From contig CM019697.1 in NCBI GenBank assembly GCA_009760885.1, forward strand, positions 32,800,096 to 32,864,095: a stretch of 64,000 bases of DNA, written 5' to 3'. Origin of the DNA: Achatina immaculata (Eukaryota > Mollusca > Gastropoda > Stylommatophora > Achatinidae). Below, one piece after another: positions 11,901 to 20,339 of the stretch. Under the pieces are notes generated by a model. It saw nothing but the letters and a program-made list of their open reading frames with translations, searched no databases and was not told the origin of the DNA. The position numbers and the translations under genes are program-made. Each line of letters begins with the position of its first letter. Position 1 is the first letter of the stretch.

Positions 11901-14900
11901 TCCCTGGAACTGCGAGCAAGGTGTTCTCTGAGTCCTGTGTGGTGCAGATGTAGCACACATATCATGTCTGATGGTTAGCTGGTTGAGGTAACAGACACAG
12001 AGTGGGGCTCAAGCGCAGGAAAAAGGTGAAGTCTTTCTTCGGCAGACTACACTGCCATAGGGACAACAGTGACCCAATTAGCAAGGCAGACCTTTTTCTG
12101 AAAGTACAAATGGCCGCAGGACAAGGGTCTTGACTGGTTATAGTTCTCCAATTTTGACATGAGCAGTCAGTTATAGGTCACAACTGTGGTTCCAACTTGC
12201 AATTCAGCTACACCCAACATTCCCCTCTTCCGCAATCATATTCCCTCTGCATTGTGTTCCACTCCTTTCTCACTCGTAACACATATATATATATGTGTGT
12301 GTATATTCTGTACCTTCTCCTGGCTAGATAACCACTGTATCACTCTCCCCCCTTTCTAGTTCCCCCCCACCCTCCCCTTCCCCATTTACAACTCACATAT
12401 CACAAGTCTCTATTTCATGCGCACTTCTGAACACAGCCTCTTACAAGTCACAGTTAATTTTATTTTATTCTATTTTTTTTTCTATTCCTATTTTTTTTTA
12501 CACAGCATTCATGTGAATCAGTCCATCTATTCTTCCTGTGTTATGAGCAGTGAAACTGACAACATCTGCAAAGAAGTTAACATACATAGTAAAAAACTCC
12601 ATGACAAAATTCACCACCTGCCCAACCCCAGAAAGAGTGCAGATAAACTCACAACACCTTCCAGAAGACATACCCAATAGGAGGACCATAAACAAACTCC
12701 TTTTTGCTGACGATTAAGCACTTATAGAAAAATACCTACAGCAGAACATGGATAATTTAGCAAGGGCATGTCAATACCACAACATGAAGATCAGTGCCAA
12801 AAAAAAGAAAGCCAAGACCATAGCAAGGGAAGAAATCCAAATAAAGATCTTCCTAAACAATCAGCTCTGAAACAAGTGAGGCATAATATCATCCTAGGTA
12901 GCATATCATCATCCTCAGGGACAAATGACGCTGAGATTGAGAACAGATGCAATAAAGCAAATCAGGTCATTGCACAAACGATTCCTTCACTAAAAAACAA
13001 ATACATCACAACTGAAACAAAAAGCGCACTACACAACACAACTTTCCTCCAAACTCTATACTATCAGTGTCAAACGTGGACACCTGACAGCCAAGAACAA
13101 AAGAAAAATCATCACGACAGAAATGAGATGTTTAAGGAGAATACTAAATGTGATAAATGAGACCGAATAAGAAATGACATTATCAGGGCAAAGGTTGGAG
13201 TAACACCAGTATTACACTATATCCAGAAACAGCCAGTCAAATAGTCTGGCCATGTTACACAGTTACCACAAGACAGTATATCACAGACAACATTCACACT
13301 AAGATTTGTTGGTAACAGAGGAACAGGTCATCCACACAGAAGATGGAGAGAGGAAATTACAGAAGCATTAAATATCCCATTATATGAAGCAAATCATCAA
13401 CCCCTATCAAGACGTCTATTTGTCCCCTAACACCAAAAGGTATATGAGGAACGAGATAAGACAAGACAATTCATGTGAATTTATATTTTATCTTTTCTCT
13501 ATTCCTTCGTCCTGTGTGTTTTTGTATGATTAAGGTTCACACTGAAACATCACAACTGTCTGCTCCTTAAGTAATAAAATTGTCCTATTTTTTTCCTAGT
13601 TTATACATTTTGTTTTCATAGCTTTACTGTAGTGGCTTCATGTATAGTTATATACTTAGTTTTGTATACTTAAGACACTAATTATTCGCATATACCACAA
13701 GGAAGTGGAACAATGGCAGTTTCATCAGTTCCTTAAAGTGCCCTAAATGTATGTAAAAAAAATATGGCTATCTGTCAAAACTTACCTCCTGAATGCCTTT
13801 GCCGCCTTGTTCACTGACTGGATTGCAAAAGCTCTCGGGTTACGTTGTTTAGCACTCAGATTTTGCTCGTGTTTCCTTTTAGCTTTCTTCTTCTCTGCTT
13901 TGGGCCCTGAATGACGAGCTCTGTGGCTCTTTTTAATGTCTAGTTCCTGGCAGACTACACTGCCATGGGAACAACAGTGACCCAATTAGCAAGGCAGAAC
14001 CTTTTACTGAAAGTACAAATGGCAGCAGGACAAGGGTCTTGACTGGTTATAGTTCTCCAATTTTGACATGAGCAGTCAATTATAGGTCATAACTGTGGTA
14101 CCAACTTGCAATTCAGCTACACCCAACATTCCCCTCTTCCGCAATCATATTCCCTCTGCACTGTGTTCCGCTCCTTTCTCACTCGTAACACATATATATA
14201 TATGTGTGTGTGTGTATTCTGTACCTCCTCATGGCATCAGATTACAACCCCTTATATTCCAACTATAATCACCTATTCCACCTTCTCCTGGCTAGATTAC
14301 CATTGTATCACTCTCCCCCCTTTCTAGTTCCCCCCCACCATCCCCTTCCCCATTTACAACTCACATATCACACATCACAAGTCTCTATTTCATGCGCACT
14401 TCTGAACACAGCCTCTTACAAGTCACAGCTAATTTTATTTTATTCTATTTTTTTTTCTATTCCTATTTTTTTTTACATAGCATTCATGTGAATCAGTCCA
14501 TCTATTCTTCCTGTGTTATGAGCAGTGAAATTGACAACATCTGCAAAGAAGTTAACATACACAGTAAAAAACTCCATGACAAAATTCACCACCTGCCCAA
14601 CCCCAGAAAGAATGCCGATAAACTCACAACACCTTCCAGAAGACATACCCAATAGGAGGACCATAAACGGACTCCTTTTTGCTGACGATTAAGCACTTAT
14701 AGAAAAATACCTACAGCAGAACATGGATAATTTAGCAAGGGCATGTCAATACCACAACATGAAGATCAGTGCCAAAAAAAAGAAAGCCAAGACCATAGCG
14801 AGGTTAGAAATCCAAATAAAGATCTTCCTAAACAATCAGCTCTGAAACAAGTGAGCCATAATATCATCCTAGGTAGCATATCATCATCCTTAGGGACAAA

Positions 14901-17900
14901 TGACGCTGAGATTGAGAACAGATGCAATAAAGCAAATCAGGTCACTGCACAAATGATTCCTTTACTAAAAAACAAATACATCACAACTGAAACAAAAAGC
15001 GCACTACACAACACAACTTTCCTCCAAACTCTATACTATCAATGTCAAACGTGGACACCTGACAGCCAAGAACAAAAGAAAAATCATCACGACAGAAATG
15101 AGATGTTTAAGGAGAATACTAAATGTGATAAATGAGACCGAATAAGAAATGACATTATCAGGGCAAAGGTTGGAGTAACACCAGTATTACACTATATCCA
15201 GAAACAGCCAGTCAAATAGTCTGGCCATGTTACACAGTTACCACAAGACAGTATATCACAGACAACATTCACACTAAGATTTGTTGGTAACAGAGGAACA
15301 GGTCATCCACACAGAAGATGGAGAGAGGAAACTACAGAAGCATTAAATATCCCATTATATGAAGCAAATCATCAACCCCTATCAAGACGTCTATTTGTCC
15401 CCTAACACCAAAAGGTATATGAGGAACGAGATAAGACAAGACAATTCATGTGAATTCATATTTTATCTTCTCTCTATTCCTTCGTCCTGTGTGTTTTTGT
15501 ATGATTAAGGTTCACACTGAAACATCACAACTGTCTGCTCCTTAAGTAATAAAACTGTCCTATTTTTTTCCTAGTTTATACATTTTGTTTTCATAGCTTT
15601 ACTGTAGTGGCTTCATGTATAGTTATATACTTAGTTTTGTATACTTAAGACACTAATTATTCGCATATACCACAAGGAAGTGGAACAATGGCAGTTTCAT
15701 CAGTTCCTTAAAGTGCCCTAAATGTATGTAAAAAAAATATGGCTATCTGTCAAAACTTACCTCCTGAATGCCTTTGCCGCCTTGTTCACTGACTGGATTG
15801 CAAAAGCTCTCGGGTTACGTTGTTTAGCACTCAGATTTTGCTCGTGTTTCCTTTTAGCTTTCTTCTTCTCTGCTTTGGGCCCTGAATGACGAGCTCTGTG
15901 GCTCTTTTTAATGTCTAGTTCCTCCATATTTTTTTTTTAACAAAGACTTTGCACTTTTAGCGACAAACACCAAGATTAACTCGCAGAAATCATCTCCACA
16001 CGTGAAACTGTTGACGCCGCCATTGTGATACAATTAAAAAACGCAATTTGGCGAAATGTGAAATTATAGGCTTAAAATGCGGATAAAGACTATTACACGA
16101 AATAAAATTAGATTATGCCAGCTTTAAAAAAAAAAAAAGATGTGCTATCTCCAAAAGGAATGTTGGCTGCAATGTATACCTGGCCAAGTTAATTTTCGTC
16201 AATCTCTTGATGCTGTACATCGATCTTCATCATTGTCTTCTCCTTTTTCTTTTTTTTTTCCTTCAACTTTTCCCGACAGCTCTGGTTTTCATGAAAACAT
16301 TTTCCCCCCTCTCTCTTTCAGTATAGCTATATATATATGTGTGTGTGTGTATTCTGTACCTCCTCATGGCATCAGATTACAACCCCTTATATTCCAACTA
16401 TAATCACCTATTCCACCTTCTCCTGGCTAGATTACCATTGTATCACTCTCCCCCCTTTCTAGTTCCCCCCCACCATCCCCTTCCCCATTTACAACTCACA
16501 TATCACACATCACAAGTCTCTATTTCATGCGCACTTCTGAACACAGCCTCTTACAAGTCACAGCTAATTTTATTTTATTCTATTTTTTTTCTATTCCTAT
16601 TTTTTTTACATAGCATTCATGTGAATCAGTCCATCTATTCTTCCTGTGTTATGAGCAGTGAAATTGACAACATCTGCAAAGAAGTTAACATACACAGTAA
16701 AAAACTCCATGACAAAATTCACCACCTGCCCAACCCCAGAAAGAATGCCGATAAACTCACAACACCTTCCAGAAGACATACCCAATAGGAGGACCATAAA
16801 CGGACTCCTTTTTGCTGACGATTAAGCACTTATAGAAAAATACCTACAGCAGAACATGGATAATTTAGCAAGGGCATGTCAATACCACAACATGAAGATC
16901 AGTGCCAAAAAAAAGAAAGCCAAGACCATAGCGAGGTTAGAAATCCAAATAAAGATCTTCCTAAACAATCAGCTCTGAAACAAGTGAGCCATAATATCAT
17001 CCTAGGTAGCATATCATCATCCTTAGGGACAAATGACGCTGAGATTGAGAACAGATGCAATAAAGCAAATCAGGTCACTGCACAAATGATTCCTTTACTA
17101 AAAAACAAATACATCACAACTGAAACAAAAAGCGCACTACACAACACAACTTTCCTCCAAACTCTATACTATCAATGTCAAACGTGGACACCTGACAGCC
17201 AAGAACAAAAGAAAAATCATCACGACAGAAATGAGATGTTTAAGGAGAATACTAAATGTGATAAATGAGACCGAATAAGAAATGACATTATCAGGGCAAA
17301 GGTTGGAGTAACACCAGTATTACACTATATCCAGAAACAGCCAGTCAAATAGTCTGGCCATGTTACACAGTTACCACAAGACAGTATATCACAGACAACA
17401 TTCACACTAAGATTTGTTGGTAACAGAGGAACAGGTCATCCACACAGAAGATGGAGAGAGGAAACTACAGAAGCATTAAATATCCCATTATATGAAGCAA
17501 ATCATCAACCCCTATCAAGACGTCTATTTGTCCCCTAACACCAAAAGGTATATGAGGAAGGAGATAAGACAAGACAATTCATGTGAATTCATATTTTATC
17601 TTCTCTCTATTCCTTCGTCCTGTGTGTTTTTGTATGATTAAGGTTCACACTGAAACATCACAACTGTCTGCTCCTTAAGTAATAAAACTGTCCTATTTTT
17701 TTCCTAGTTTATACATTTTGTTTTCATAGCTTTACTGTAGTGGCTTCATGTATAGTTATATACTTAGTTTTGTATACTTAAGACACTAATTATTCGCATA
17801 TACCACAAGGAAGTGGAACAATGCAGTTTCATCAGTTCCTTAAAGTGCCCTAAATGTATGTAAAAAAAATATGGCTATCTGTCAAAACTTACCTCCTGAA

Positions 17901-18059
17901 TGCCTTTGCCGCCTTGTTCACTGACTGGATTGCAAAGGCTCTCGGGTTACGTTGTTTAGCACTCAGATTTTGCTCGTGTTTCCTTTTAGCTTTCTTCTTC
18001 TCTGCTTTGGGCCCTGAATGACGAGCTCTGTGGCTCTTTTTAATGTCTAGTTCCTCCAT
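2799..18059 (-). CDS. BMS1: Ribosome biogenesis protein BMS1, exons 1-8 (gene runs off left edge)
   Basis: BMS1 is a nucleolar GTPase-like protein of the SSU processome. It binds Rcl1 and is needed for early 18S rRNA processing in 40S subunit assembly. Eight exons on the minus strand splice in matching phase with GT/AG borders: 17893-18059 (or 15761-15927), 10527-10717, 9780-9859, 8776-8964, 6850-6992, 5417-5538, 3794-3984 and 2799-2929. They encode about 404 residues: a basic N-terminus (HSGPKAEKKKAKRKHEQ), the P-loop GPPRVGKST, VADLALLMVDAKQGFEMEIF, the G4-like NHLD, GEYLPNEIHNLCRF, SHPYVLADR, KCDRTVSLYGFVRG, SFLPDPCPTP and YAPMSGVGGIVYDKDAVYID. All are in the order known from animal BMS1. 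Human BMS1 is about 1280 aa, so the C-terminal two thirds lies left of the window. The frame is intact, which suggests a working gene. Introns are full of transposons. Confidence 0.96.
2981..3440. repeat. 109-bp minisatellite, about 4.2 copies
   Basis: The unit begins caaatactgataaacagatg at 2981, 3090, 3199, 3308 and 3417, exactly 109 bp apart, and the copies are nearly identical. The unit itself contains several shorter (A)TACTGATAAACAG sub-repeats. It lies in BMS1 intron 7, about 50 bp upstream of the exon 8 acceptor. Confidence 0.95.
3441..3722. repeat. Degenerate ~20-bp repeats continuing the 109-bp array
   Basis: Loose copies of the word atactgataaacagatgaca recur without the 109-bp order. 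This looks like the ancestral short-unit array from which the 109-bp unit was amplified. Confidence 0.8.
3794..3984 (-). CDS. BMS1: BMS1 exon 7
   Basis: The acceptor is cccatcag and the donor gttagc, after GAAGAG. The exon is 2 bases plus 63 codons. It carries AGDYVIKNMSFLPDPCPTPQ and ERVIYAPMSGVGGIVYDKDA, the most conserved block of this part of BMS1. The first split codon (G|GT) completes a Gly with exon 6. Confidence 0.95.
4395..5215 (+). pseudogene. Decayed DDE DNA transposon (Tc1/mariner-like superfamily)
   Basis: The left end reads caggatgtttcagcc, a common terminus for elements of this type. At 4685 the frame gives WFQ, a stop, then DRAKPHATSEVLEFLH, which resembles the second-Asp block (WFQQDGAKPH) of DDE transposases. 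At 4845-4880 another frame gives DCSLWGYLKDKM, the LWGYLKDKVY block. The two blocks are in different frames and stops are frequent, so the copy is dead. I could not find a convincing right terminal repeat. It lies in BMS1 intron 6, antisense to the gene. Confidence 0.7.
5417..5538 (-). CDS. BMS1: BMS1 exon 6
   Basis: The acceptor is tttttcag and the donor gtacag. The exon encodes IEDITNPENIRQNPKCDRTV and SLYGFVRGTHMKTKSMVHIA, matching the BMS1 segment after the ILADR motif. Split codons at both ends (AG|A Arg, G|GT Gly) fit exons 5 and 7. Confidence 0.95.
5621..5945. repeat. 26-bp minisatellite, about 12 degenerate copies
   Basis: The unit is ctcatctccctagtgcagat followed by tttgtt. Later copies switch to a 'cccaactagtgaa' variant. 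It lies in BMS1 intron 5, next to the exon 6 acceptor, and gives a pyrimidine-rich plus strand. Confidence 0.9.
5946..6849. other. BMS1 intron 5, AT/T-rich, no gene seen
   Basis: Several poly(T) and poly(A) runs (near 6255, 6365 and 6405) and loose 'aaaggtttct' repetitions occur at 6480-6720. Short open frames here have no recognisable domain. Confidence 0.5.
6850..6992 (-). CDS. BMS1: BMS1 exon 5
   Basis: The acceptor is ccttttcctcag-like (exact text cctttcctcag) and the donor gtgagt. The exon has 47 codons plus 2 bases: GARLFYLSMLVNGEY, EIHNLCRFISVMK and SHPYVLAD. It matches the GAKLFYLSG...GEY...EIHNLGRF stretch of BMS1. The sequence just upstream of the acceptor is the tail of a SINE (see 6999-7075). 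Confidence 0.95.
6999..7075 (+). repeat. SINE-1 3' fragment abutting BMS1 exon 5 acceptor
   Basis: The words aaggaaaatatgggcacta and ctctaaggcatgag, then gattacctttacctttacc, match the 3' halves of the full SINEs at 56542-56811 and 60213-60475. The fragment starts about 5 bp from the acceptor AG (6993-6994). In the gene's orientation it therefore supplies the pyrimidine tract of that splice site. Confidence 0.85.
7080..8286. other. BMS1 intron 4, no gene recognised
   Basis: This is AT-rich sequence with a short tandem-like patch (atctagac) at 7630-7790. The short open frame at 7413-7598 shows no known domain, and I do not call it a gene. Confidence 0.5.
8287..8417 (-). pseudogene. LINE-D 3' end fragment
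   Basis: Read on the minus strand it matches the 3' end of the LINE at 42270-42512 (catcattgatgatctgg..., gcagcagggcatcttgct, gaggcctac, then gggacgtggaaatgac). It is only about 130 bp long. It ends in gactgactgactc, a short (ACTG)n tail. Confidence 0.8.
8418..8775. other. BMS1 intron 4 continuation, nothing recognised
   Basis: There is a T-rich patch at 8640-8690. I see no coding or repeat signature that can be named. Confidence 0.4.
8776..8964 (-). CDS. BMS1: BMS1 exon 4
   Basis: The acceptor is cccattag and the donor gtttgt. It is exactly 63 codons in phase 0 at both ends. It holds ALLMVDAKQGFEMEIFEF, the G4-like NHLD (replacing NKxD, as in other BMS1 proteins, which have THLD) and a Lys/Arg-rich stretch (GVRKRKKQLKNRF). 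This is the core of the GTPase-like domain. Confidence 0.96.
8990..9465. other. BMS1 intron 3, no gene recognised
   Basis: The region 9070-9330 is more GC-balanced and might be a further retroelement relic on the minus strand, but no motif is convincing. The rest is AT-rich. Confidence 0.35.
9468..9715 (+). repeat. Module X copy, uninterrupted at the LINE hot spot
   Basis: The blocks ggacacagcttcttgtaagt, cacagcta, gcattcatgtgaatttatag, gattaaggt and aataaagctgttt follow the same order as the Module X copies at 12041-13700 and 26700-30240. Here the site ATTCATGTGAAT is intact, so this copy shows the empty state. The family is unclassified; it has no open frame. Confidence 0.75.
9780..9859 (-). 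CDS. BMS1: BMS1 exon 3
   Basis: The acceptor is ttatttcag and the donor gtatga. It encodes KNRRLTFIECNNDINCMIDI then GKVADL, matching the KKRRLTIIEC...INMMIDLAKVADL segment of animal BMS1. The first two bases finish a Gly begun in exon 2. Confidence 0.95.
9986..10345 (+). pseudogene. LINE-C 3' end fragment
   Basis: The open reading encodes the C-terminal tail of a LINE protein: GIKWNEFKNNAEIRQMTEQQ, VIRKRRWTYVGHLMRRN, RIPKQAIKWNTTGRRKRGRP and LAEDRKNWRTTLRAL, then a stop. The longer minus-strand copy at 44395-45335 and the fragment at 32326-32570 carry the same tail. There is no RT core here, so this is a 5'-truncated insertion in BMS1 intron 2. Confidence 0.88.
10415..10490 (+). repeat. Module X 3' fragment
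   Basis: The order gaaatgtcacaac, aataacaaagctattcc, ctcctagtttgtatattt parallels the Module X 3' region. It is short and diverged. Confidence 0.5.
10527..10717 (-). CDS. BMS1: BMS1 exon 2 (P-loop exon)
   Basis: The acceptor is actttgcag and the donor gtacct. It encodes TADIKTKKQHVPKVDR, EEPPPIVVAVVGPPRVGKST and LLRCLVKNFTKQRLTDIQGP, then VTVVA. The Walker A/G1 motif GPPRVGKST lies near 10606-10629 and is intact. Split codons at both ends fit exons 1 and 3. Confidence 0.97.
10886..11390. repeat. Head-to-head inverted Module X 3' halves
   Basis: The left arm (10886-11054, minus sense) and right arm (about 11155-11390, plus sense) are Module X 3' halves in opposite orientation. They are separated by about 100 bp of unrelated AT-rich DNA. 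The innermost part of both arms is the ATTCATGTGAAT site followed by a perfect inverted stretch (aggattcatgtgaatc / gattcacatgaatcct plus ttttaaaaa). It could fold into a long hairpin. Confidence 0.8.
11433..11760 (-). pseudogene. LINE C-terminal remnant (LINE-H)
   Basis: The minus strand reads EEQQTELARAFREN, VRPRGKPRQQLQDNM and KNREEWRHFLSLALN. This is the usual basic 'RGxPR...W..N' and 'REEWR' tail of LINE proteins. No RT motifs remain and the 5' boundary is unclear. Confidence 0.65.
12041..13700 (+). repeat. Module X copy 1 of the triplication, split by LINE-A
   Basis: The 5' block runs to the site at 12507-12518 and the 3' block resumes at 13469. Landmarks are ggcagactacactgcca, tatatatatgtgtgtg, gaacacagcctcttacaagt, then gattaaggttcacact, aataaaattgtcc and ttcatgtatagttatatact. 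Equivalent parts recur at 13949-15650 and 16325-17780. Confidence 0.85.
12519..13468 (+). pseudogene. LINE-A 3' fragment, copy 1
   Basis: This is a 5'-truncated LINE flanked by a 12-bp target duplication, ATTCATGTGAAT, at 12507-12518 and 13469-13480. The reading LLFADD, a stop, then ALIEKYLQQNMDNLARACQY near 12700 is the RT catalytic region. Later frames give EMFKENTKCDK-overlapping LRRILNVINE and a C-terminal tail with VIHTEDGERK. Stops and frameshifts are many. Confidence 0.8.
13786..13948 (-). pseudogene. BMS1 exon 1, decapitated copy
   Basis: It is identical in sense to the functional exon from ELDIKKSHRARHSGPK to AKAFRR and keeps the gtaagt donor. The duplication junction at 13948/13949 removes the ATG, the next codons and the whole 5' UTR. 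Upstream there is now Module X sequence with no in-frame ATG. The junction creates tctgccag just before the exon. If that were used as an acceptor, splicing from an upstream exon 1 copy would read a stop (AGG AAC TAG) at once. Confidence 0.88.
14494..15443 (+). pseudogene. LINE-A 3' fragment, copy 2
   Basis: This is the same insertion as 12519-13468, duplicated with its host segment. It is flanked by ATTCATGTGAAT at 14482-14493 and 15444-15455, and carries the same stops. Confidence 0.8.
15761..15927 (-). CDS. BMS1: BMS1 exon 1, copy 2 (alternative first exon)
   Basis: The ATG is at 15927 and the donor gtaagt. It encodes 55 codons plus 2 bases beginning MEELDIKKSHRARHSGPK and ending AFAIQSVNKAAKAFR. 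The 5' UTR and upstream region are the same as in copy 3, so both could start transcripts that splice to exon 2 at 10717. The sequence cannot tell which copy is used. Confidence 0.88.
15976..16023 (-). promoter_or_regulatory. uORF and YY1-like ATGGCGGC motif, copy 2
   Basis: Upstream of the BMS1 ATG the minus strand has CACAATGGCGGCG. This resembles the YY1 motif common at the starts of growth and ribosome genes, and it is also a good-context ATG. It opens a 15-codon frame (MAASTVSRVEMISAS) that ends before the BMS1 start. The same element is at 18107-18154. Confidence 0.5.
16627..17576 (+). pseudogene. LINE-A 3' fragment, copy 3
   Basis: This is the third duplicate of the same insertion, with ATTCATGTGAAT at 16615-16626 and 17577-17588. 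It is nearly identical to copy 2. Confidence 0.8.
17893..18059 (-). CDS. BMS1: BMS1 exon 1, copy 3 (most upstream first exon)
   Basis: The ATG at 18059 (context aaatATGGAGG) opens 55 codons plus 2 bases, ending at the donor gtaagt. The product is basic (KAEKKKAKRKHEQNLSAKQR), typical of the BMS1 N-terminus. It is identical in frame to copy 2. It is the farthest copy from exon 2, with an intron of about 7.2 kb. Confidence 0.9.
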
Positions 18060-18106
18060 ATTTTTTTTTAATAAAGACTTTGCACTTTTAGCGACAAACA
18101 CCAAGA

Positions 18107-18154
18107 TTAACTCGCAGAAATCATCTCCACACGTGAAACTGTTGACGCCGCCAT
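18107..18154 (-). promoter_or_regulatory. uORF and YY1-like ATGGCGGC motif, copy 3
   Basis: It is the same 15-codon upstream frame and ATGGCGGC motif as at 15976-16023, about 95 bases before the BMS1 ATG. The YY1 assignment rests on motif similarity only. Confidence 0.5.
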
Positions 18155-18342
18155 TGTGATACAATTAAAAATGCAATTTGGCGAAATGTGAAATTATAGG
18201 CTTAAAATGCGGATAAAGACTATTACACGAAATAAAATTAGATTATGCCCGCTTTAAAAAAAAAAAAAAAAGATGTGCTATCTCCAAAAGGAATGTTGGC
18301 TGCAATGTACACCTGGCCAAGTTAATTTTCTTCAATATCTTC

Positions 18343-18500
18343 ACTGCAGCGACTGCAGAGAAATCCGACGTTCAATTCCCAAGTAATTCTATTGTAATTG
18401 TTCTTTCTCTACCGTCTAAAAAGTGCTTTGTTTACAGTTTTTTCGAGGTCTAATCATACAGCTCTGTGTTCTGTTGCTTTACTGTACGAAAGCTTCGTTG
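18343..18500 (+). repeat. SINE-3-like fragment (copy 1; also 20905-21070)
   Basis: gttcaattcccaagtaattc, then ctttgtttacagttttttcg and aggtctaatcatac, parallel the SINE at 32122-32325. The tRNA-like head is missing or diverged. This fragment forms the left part of mariner-block copies 1 and 2. Confidence 0.6.
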
Positions 18501-18558
18501 TTTCCTATTTATAAAATGTGTATTTTCTTGTCCATGCTTTACGGCATACAGCAGTGTG

Positions 18559-18559
<1 letters not shown>

Positions 18560-18622
<63 letters not shown>
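18560..18622. repeat. (AT)n tract, copy 1
   Basis: An uninterrupted run of about 31 AT dinucleotides abuts the mariner left end. The matching tracts at 21125-21191 and 22552-22617 differ in length and carry AA/TT breaks. Confidence 0.95.
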
Positions 18623-18623
<1 letters not shown>

Positions 18624-18626
<3 letters not shown>

Positions 18627-19559
18627 GTGCCCGGTAAGTAATGAGACTGATTCCATAAAATTAGATTTGCTCAAGATATACTTATATATACTTAAAACTC
18701 CTTGAAATAACATCACTGAGCATCAATACACCGTTGCCAGTGGTTCTGCCACGCGTCGTAGCTCACCTGGAAGTCTTGAACAGGTATATCCTTCAAAGCA
18801 CTCGTCACGGCAGCTTGCACGCGAATAAAGGTCCCAAAATGGTGGCCTTTCAAGCTTGATTTGAGCTAGAGAAACAAAAATAAGTCAGCCAGGGCCAAGT
18901 CCGGACTGTAGGGAGTTGGCACAGCGTTGCCACGGTTTGTTTCGCCAGAAGATCTCTCACTAGCAGCGACGCATGGCTCGGTGCATTGTCGTGGTGAAGA
19001 ACACAAGTACTGGCGATCTCCAGGCGGACGCGCACGACTCTGCTCTTCTGCTGTTTAAGCACTTCCACATACAATGCTGCGTTGACCATTTGTCCGGCTG
19101 GTACGAACTCCTTTTGGACAACACCTTTAGAGTAAAAAAAAGACAATGACCATCGATTTCATCCTCGACTTGCAGTTACTGAGCGCCCTGTGCGTTGTTC
19201 ATCCTCGGTGCTCTCTCCTCTTTCGTTGAACGTCTTGTGCCTCCGAACCACTTGTGCTTTCGATAAAGCATCCTTCCCGTAGGCTTTCTGTATCATAGCA
19301 AGCGTATCGGTCGCAGATTTTTCAAGTTTAACACAAAACTTTATCGCTGCTCAACACTTCTCTGGATTTTGACCGTTTCGTGGCGCTTAAACAGCTGTCC
19401 ACTTCGCAAGCGATCCGCACTTTGTAAAATCTCGGGGTCAAATGACCAGATATCGGCCTTTACCTAACATCCCCCACTAACCTTCAGGCTCGGAGAATCC
19501 ACCCCACCCCCTGCTGATTATCTGAATAAAATAAGTCTCATTAGTTACCGGACGGACAC
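18624..19559 (-). pseudogene. Internally deleted mariner, copy 1
   Basis: The terminal inverted repeats are ccggtaagtaatgagactga on the left and, reversed, ccggtaactaatgagactta on the right. On the minus strand the N-terminal helix-turn-helix part is visible (IKFCVKLEKSATDTLAMIQK, QRTGRSVTAS). It runs directly into MVIVFFYSKGVVQKEFVPAG and HDNAPSHASLLVRDLLAK, which carries the second catalytic Asp. The part with the first catalytic Asp is missing, so it cannot transpose by itself. A stop follows SVTASRG. Confidence 0.88.
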
Positions 19560-19603
19560 ACACACCACCACACATATGATCCTGCGCAAAAAGGCCATTC
19601 ATA

Positions 19604-19800
19604 TTGGTGCCGCTGTGGTGTAGTGCTCAGTGCACCCGCCAGTCGATCAGAAGGTTTTGGGTTCCATTTTACACTGGCGTGGAATTTTTTCGAACCGACC
19701 GGCACCGGGGTCTAAAGCATGATCCTCTCTTCTACTCTTCTGCTTATGTGTAGATGTAACTTGTTACTCGTTATGTTGCATCTCACTGTAAATATCCACT
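19604..19800 (+). repeat. tRNA-like SINE-4, copy 1 (also 22171-22367 and 23597-23793)
   Basis: gccgctgtggtgtagtgctc resembles a box A region and ggttttgggttcc a decayed box B. A non-tRNA body with T-rich sequence follows. It is a candidate tRNA-derived SINE and not a functional tRNA, since the arms do not fold properly. Confidence 0.5.
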
Positions 19801-20339
19801 ATTGCCCACTGTTATAATACTCTTTCTTATATTACTGTTAGCTTTGTATCTCATTTTAATTCACGGCTGTTCTACATCTGTTTATATCTGTTTTGCGTCT
19901 GTTTTGTTACTCACTTCACAGACTTACTTGCTCCCAGGTTCATTCTCTCTCAGTGGAAATCAGAAGCAGCGACGTTACAGTTGAAATAACTTTAATGATG
20001 CACGGGGTGACGATGAGTCAATGAGCGATACGACGAGAACGACAAAGCCATCAACAAAATCCATGGACACAAAACTGGACCTAATTTCCATCTCCACGAC
20101 ATAGTATATGTTCCCGGCAGACTACTGTAACCATAAGAACATCCTAACACACTCTGTTCTACATCTATTTCACAAAATAACTACATTTTAACAGACTAAT
20201 CAACGTCTATATCCCAGACGATACACAAAGCACAACTGTTCCTCAGCCATATGATTTCTCTCTCACCTGACCTTTTTCTTGTCATACCTTAACCGTGACC
20301 CATGTGAAAATTGAGACAAAGCAAATGGACTCTACGCAC

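Larger units (their letters stand above)
12041..18330. repeat. Tandem triplication carrying BMS1 exon 1 and Module X/LINE-A
   Basis: There are three direct copies: 12041-13948, 13949-about 16200 and about 16325-18330. Copies 2 and 3 are almost identical at an offset of about 2132 bp. Copy 1 is offset by 1908-1975 bp and lacks about 60 bp (the 'catggcatcagattac' block). Each copy contains Module X, a LINE-A insertion and a BMS1 exon 1. The 1/2 junction falls inside exon 1 (13948/13949). About 125 bp (16200-16325) between copies 2 and 3 is unrelated, T-rich sequence. Confidence 0.93.
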
